64,000 nt of DNA from Narthecium ossifragum. Its lineage: Eukaryota; Streptophyta; Magnoliopsida; Dioscoreales; Nartheciaceae. A program made the translations under genes and the position numbers. Shown piece by piece: positions 59,101-64,000 of the stretch. The notes beneath the pieces were generated by a model. That model had not been told where the DNA came from. It made no database searches and saw nothing but the letters and a program-made list of their open reading frames with translations. The number at the start of each line of letters is the position of its first letter. The stretch's first letter is position 1. The stretch spans positions 2,312,959 to 2,376,958 of the forward strand of contig OY986970.1 of the NCBI GenBank assembly GCA_963920575.1, written 5' to 3'.

Positions 59101-62100
59101 AGAACAAGGATAGCATTGTAATGACAGAACTAGATAACACCATCTAGAAATCGAGGGCTAACGAGATCATTGTTATTTAGATAGCAAACCAGGAAGAGTA
59201 ACTATCCAAGCATTGCTGCTGGAGTTGCATTTAATTCAACAAGGTGATTGATACCATAATGTCTTGATAAGGCATTATAGGCAGATAAGAGGAAAACGAA
59301 AAATTGTACATCGTAGAACACAGAATGGATAAATCTGTATCGTGATACGAACTCTGTTTAGAAGCTTTATTCAAAATGCTCTTTCCATACACATTAAAGA
59401 TGAGGGTAGCAGGATAGGGTCAAAACAAATAATAATCATCTAAGAATAAATACAACTAATCTGAACCAGATGAATTTAAACCTTACGAGCATAAACTTCT
59501 ACTGTCGACATCTGTTCTTCCAACAGATTTACCAACTGCACGATATAGATGTTGCGGAAAACAGGCAATACATTCAATAGATACACTATATGCAGATTAT
59601 ATGGACATAGCAAATCAAATGGTGGAATGATATATCTCAAAATTGGCTTGCAGAGTGCTTGAAAAAGCAAATGGTACTACTTGGGTTCCACACTCCAGGG
59701 AAAGAAAAAAGGTTTGAATAGAGACAGCCAGCATGAAGGTAAAAGATGAGATATTCACAGACAACAGGTCCAGCCAGATGAACGGGAGCTTGAAATTTTT
59801 CGATATAATCCATTCAACACAACAAAATGAATCAATATGCCATCTACACAGAACCACGGTCATAAAGGTATTGACTGCAGATTAACAATATGTCATGCAG
59901 CTCAAGTAGATTGACCGTAATGCTATAGGTATCAGGATGCTTCCGTAATTTCGCTTCTCCTCCAAAATATATGCTCTACAATATTAGGAGCGAAAGTTGT
60001 AGACCATACCAGGGCAAAGTAGAGAGAGATAAAAAATGGCCCACATTTTCTCCTGCACGATGTTAGGATCATGCTAATCTTACAAAAATTCTCATTAATA
60101 ATAAGCTCACCACCATAAAAGCATCTATCACTCCTTCATTCTCCTCAACACTTTTCTGCACTTTCAGCTAAAACAGCCTACACATCTATGTTTACAAGCG
60201 TGCTCGACTTGAAGTCCTGAAATGCTTATGAGATCCAGAAGAAAAGCAACTAGAGGAGAAGAATAATACTAGCCTGGAAACAAATAGAATATCCGACATA
60301 AACTTCCAAAATTAACACTTAAGTTACTTGTCAGCACCAGGCGGAGCAGAAACAGACACATAAATCAGAGAAATGAACCCTAATCTTCAAGGAATCATGA
60401 GAAATTGTAAGGCCTTGATAAAAATCTCACCAACCTTATCCAGGAAAACTGAATGCTGAAAGGTTAGGACAATTAGCTTGGACAAGGCAATAATGAACCT
60501 AAAATTAGAACCTGGATATATCAACATATTTACAAACACAAACATATTTACAGCAATTCAATCATCAAGAGACATCATCCTTGGAAAATCGGTAGTTTTA
60601 TAAACAAAACAAAAGAAAATTTTTACCATTCATGGTCCCCTTTGCTCATTAGTTGGCGGCTTTCACAAACTACTCGGAATATAGTAGGTATTGGAATCAA
60701 ATAAGAAACCAATAAAAAACTAACCCAGGTCTATACAGATAGATAGTAAGAACAAAAACATATCATCTCAAGATTATATCATGCAGAGTATGTCTCCATA
60801 AGATGCGAAAATAAAGACAATAAAAAGTCGATAAACATGCCTCAACAATTTCATTGATCAGTTGTTTGGCAGATTCAATTTGCTCTTGTGTGCCGTCAAT
60901 TTGTACAGTTCTCTCGGTTAATGTATCACCTGGAGGCGGATGCAATGGGATCACCTGCGACGAAGATCACAATAGAGCATTCAAGCAAATGCAGGACCTT
61001 AACAATGGCGACAATTAAAGAAATAGCTCGCAGACCTGAATACGAGCTCCAGACTTGGCCTGCATGTTTCTAATTGACTCGCCACCTTTACCAATTATCA
61101 GACCGACCTAAAATGGCCACAAGTGCAAGATCGATTAGAAAGAACGTCTTCTAACAAGAATGCATTAAGCACATATAGCATATATAACTTGCCTTGTTGT
61201 TAGGAACTCTCATTACAAATTGTTCAGCACCAACCGGAACTGGAACCATTCGATGACCAACACCTACACTAGAAACACTAGAACCCCCAGCATCAGCCTG
61301 CACACAGTTATTCAAAGAATGAGCATGCCTGAAATTTACAAAAAAAAAACAAGAAGAAAGTAAGCAGCAATAAATTGTGCAGTACCTCAGAGAGCACATC
61401 ATTGATCAGCTGTTCAGCTCTGGTAATTTGTTCAGAAGTACCTACAAGCTCAACCATTCTAGTATCCGCATAGGGATCAGAATCTGCATCTCTAGTTACT
61501 TGAATCCTGGCTCCTGACTGAAGCTGCAGATATTTGATGGTTTCTCCACCCTTACCAATAATCACACCAACCTGGGAGAAGGATATGCATGGTGATTAAG
61601 AAGAAGTGCACAAAGTCTTAAATAAAAAATGCATTTCCTGCTGACATTGTCACAAGGATGTTACCCTTCCATTTGGAATATTGATCTTTTTACTCGAACT
61701 CTGGAAGCCATACGCAGGAAATGATGATGCAAGAGAGGCGCCTGATTGAGAAGATATCTGCTGACTTATAGGCCTTTGCAACTGGTCTGATGCACACAAA
61801 GAGCAAAAGGTTAAGCATACAGGTCAAAATAATATTAGTTAGATAAACAAGAAAAGCAAAATGTTAGTATTGCAGCGTCTAAGAATTCACTCAGATAGAG
61901 GAACAAGAACCACAACAATGAAATTTAATAACAATCTTCATATAAATCCCACACCCAAGCGCAGATAGACACTACACAATCCTTGATCCATTTACCATAA
62001 AACAGAAGAACACCACCGATTAGAGTAGAGGGCAGAGGTAAACCCCAAATAAGCAAAGCATACCTGCAAACATACATATGAAGCCTACCCGAATAGATCA

Positions 62101-62721
62101 CAAGTAACAAAGTTAACCCAGAATTATTACCAGGTAAAACCTAATACTGCATGGCCAGAGTTTTGTTTGCATTTCATAATAGCGGAAGAACGTGGATCAA
62201 CCGTAGCTTGACAATGAGATCAAACTTCCAACTAGTGTCACGAAACCCTATCCAGGAACACAAAACTAAACTCCAAACAAGAACAAAGCACGCAACAAAC
62301 CCAGGGCCTTACCATGTCCCCTCAAGAACATATAACATCAAAAGTATGCCATATAACAAGAATCCAGAGGGAAGCACGAGTACAAGAACCAAGAAATGCA
62401 CAGACCTCCAAAGGCCGAGCCGAATCCCTTGGCGCTCGAGTCTTCCGCTGCGCCGCCGTTTTCGACCCTGGGGCGCTTGGCCTCTGCGCTGCTGAAGAGC
62501 CTGGCGGCGATCTCCTGCGCTCGCTGCTTCGCGAGCTGGATATCGTCAGCAGGAGGCGGCACGTTGTTATAGCCCGCCGGGACGGCCGCGGCGGCATCCA
62601 GTGGGGGCGAGGTAGTTGGGCCAGCGGAAAACCCCGTGAGCCGGCGTGGGGGAGGCGTCGCGGAATCGTCGAGCTTGCGCTTGTTGTCGAGTCGAGAAGC
62701 GATCAGAGAGTCGTCAGCCAT
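56191..62721 (-). CDS. Two-KH-domain RNA-binding protein, FUBP-like with Tyr/Gln/Pro-rich tail
   Basis: A probable nuclear single-stranded RNA/DNA-binding protein related to far-upstream-element-binding proteins. Exons: 62406-62721, 61665-61786, 61386-61571, 61193-61297, 61036-61107, 60841-60954 and 56191-57333; 685 aa with phases consistent. N-terminus MADDSLIASRLDNKRKLDDS, then a conserved DIQLAKQRAQEIAARLFSSA segment. KH1 (about 139-208) has GVIIGKGGETIKYLQLQSGA; KH2 (about 233-305) has GLIIGKGGESIRNMQAKSGA. Residues 306-685 are low-complexity GYG/Q/P/S-rich, ending TSSQA, the type of region that drives condensate formation. Two introns appear to use GC donors: AAG/GCAAGT after exon 4 (secure) and GAG/GCATGT after exon 6 (less certain; a missed small exon is the alternative). 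Confidence 0.92.
57334..60840. other. 3.5-kb last intron of the KH gene
   Basis: AT-rich intron between the KH2 exon and the low-complexity exon. I see no nested gene, strong repeat or RNA gene in it, though a very small exon cannot be excluded. Confidence 0.6.
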
Positions 62722-62965
62722 TAGAGGAGAAGGGGGGAGTCGAACAGAAGAGAGAGGTATAGCAAGGGTCCAGAAACCCTAGCGCTCGGCTCCGATGCGA
62801 GGAAGAGACAAGTGCGGTGGAAGGGCGGTGAGACTTGTGCTCCGGGAATGGCCTTCTTGATCGGTGATTGATGGGCTCCAGAGATAAGCTGAGATGGACC
62901 CCACTGATAAGCTGAGATGGGCCCCCAGTGACAATATGAGAAACAGCTCTTATAGGGAGACTATG
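62722..62965 (-). promoter_or_regulatory. KH gene 5' region
   Basis: Upstream sequence of the KH gene, including a telo-box-like CTAGGGTTT on the minus strand near 62780. No clear TATA box. A short GATAAGCTGAGATGGRCCCC unit is repeated at about 62883-62930. The next transposon starts about 245 bases upstream of the ATG. Confidence 0.45.
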
Positions 62966-63777
62966 GGCCCGTTTGGTACCCGGATTGGTTGTCCCTATCC
63001 GAGACCCAAACAGCCATTTTATCCTAAGATTCGAGTTATCCCGGGATTTCTAAATCCATGATTAGAATGAGGGGCTTGAGTGTAAAATGAGGTCTTGTGG
63101 GGGATTTTTATGTAAATTTTTAATCTAATTAATAAATAATTTCTAATTTGATTGGTTTGAATTGAGCTACTATTTATTTTATATTATTTTAATAATATAA
63201 AATTAAAATATTATTATTATATTAATATAAATGAGTCCGAATGGGGATGTATTGATGTGTATAACAATGCCACGTTATCATGCTATGTTATGTCGTGATG
63301 CGATCCTTTTTCACGTCCGCTAGAAAATGGATGTCACGTGTACGTCATCGATGGCCACGACGCCGGCAATAACACTTTCAACACCGCCGAGCCATACGAC
63401 CGGGTGGAGGACGGACGAGCATCGATGTTGACGATAGCGGAGGAGCGGGCGTCTGCTGGAGATGGCAAATAAGCATGCGTTGATATGAGAGAGATTAGCA
63501 GGAGGAGGCGTCGAACTGGTGGGGTGGTAATATTATACTTTAATTAATATCATATGTATTATCATATTATTAAGTAATTTATTAAAGCCAATGTGAATAT
63601 TTATGCATTATCATATTATTAATTCAAGTACATGTATTATTAATTTACTTTTCACCTTACCAATCCCTATTCTTATTCCACATTTTTCATCCAATATTAT
63701 TAATCTACTTTCCACCTCGCCAATCCCAAGTAATCATTATCTCCTTATCACTACTTTTCAACCAAATATTAAGGGGG
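62966..63777. mobile_element. Non-autonomous DNA transposon, copy 2
   Basis: Begins CCCGTTTGGTACCCGGATTGG, ends near TTTTCAACCAAATATTAAGG. The core (63172-63545) is homologous to 6245-6615 of the intronic copy: GAGCCATACGACC, GGTGGAGGACGG and GGGGTGGTAATATTATACTT are shared. It is about half the length of copy 1 and lacks the nested palindrome. Confidence 0.7.
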
Positions 63778-64000
63778 TGTTTGGTTGCAAAGAGGGCTGG
63801 AGGAATGGAAAGTGGAGAGGAAACCTGGAGGAATGGAAAGCTGGTGGAATGGAAAATTATGGGTTTTAAGTCTGTTTGGTTGTTGTGGAATGAGGGTGGG
63901 AAAGCAGGATGGAAACTGTTTTCATCTGTTTGGTTGCAGTGAAAATGATGGTGGAAAGTGGGTGGGAATCAATTAATTCTGTTTGGTTGCAGTGGAAAGG
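63778..64000. mobile_element. Start of another GTTTGGTTG element, with 54-bp subterminal repeats
   Basis: GGGTGTTTGGTTGCAAAG is followed by G-rich GGAATGGAAA words, then units starting TCTGTTTGGTTG at 63871, 63925 and 63978 (period 53-54). The element runs out of the window. Confidence 0.5.

Overview
This is plant nuclear DNA. Genes are split by many introns, the non-coding sequence is AT-rich, and the window is crowded with plant transposons: Mutator-like elements (MULEs), L1-type LINEs, LTR pieces and small inverted-repeat elements. Four host genes have clear flowering-plant homologues. The species cannot be fixed from the sequence; a monocot is a guess only.

Layout. (1) 1-13485, minus strand: a UBP6-type ubiquitin protease; 14 coding exons are visible and the 3' end lies beyond the left edge. 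Its introns hold an LTR-like piece, a GTGCCGG-rich element and a 1.5-kb inverted-repeat element. (2) 14226-19173, minus: an IST1-like ESCRT regulator, 7 exons, 1123 codons. (3) 19.7-38.1 kb: a nested repeat block with two solo LTRs (21445-23094 and 29067-31286, each with 5-bp target duplications), three minus-strand LINEs, one plus-strand LINE tail, copia-type LTR ends, a 200-N assembly gap, and two gene-fragment-carrying long-TIR elements (34234-36628 and 37273-38077). (4) 39784-41758, plus: a complete type-III ACC synthase (444 aa). (5) 42843-44611: another long-TIR element. (6) 44773-55417: a 10.6-kb MULE with about 1-kb terminal inverted repeats and two convergent genes. (7) 56191-62721, minus: a two-KH-domain RNA-binding protein (685 aa). 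(8) 62966-64000: a second copy of the intronic inverted-repeat element, then the start of another.

The most unusual object is the 10.6-kb MULE. Its plan resembles maize MuDR, with two genes starting just inside the TIRs and running toward each other. In place of mudrB it carries a 7-exon gene for a plant-mobile-domain plus Ulp1 (C48) protease; the other gene is a 4-exon MURA-type transposase. Both are intact in frame and splice sites apart from three nonsense codons (TGA and TAG in the protease gene, TAG in the transposase). Every long non-coding segment, including both TIRs, the larger introns and the gap between the genes, is packed with degenerate copies of a short TAYRCGTGT-like motif, while exons and the shortest introns lack it.

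Exon borders were derived by hand from GT/GC-AG sites, reading-frame phase and similarity to remembered families; no database search or alignment program was run.
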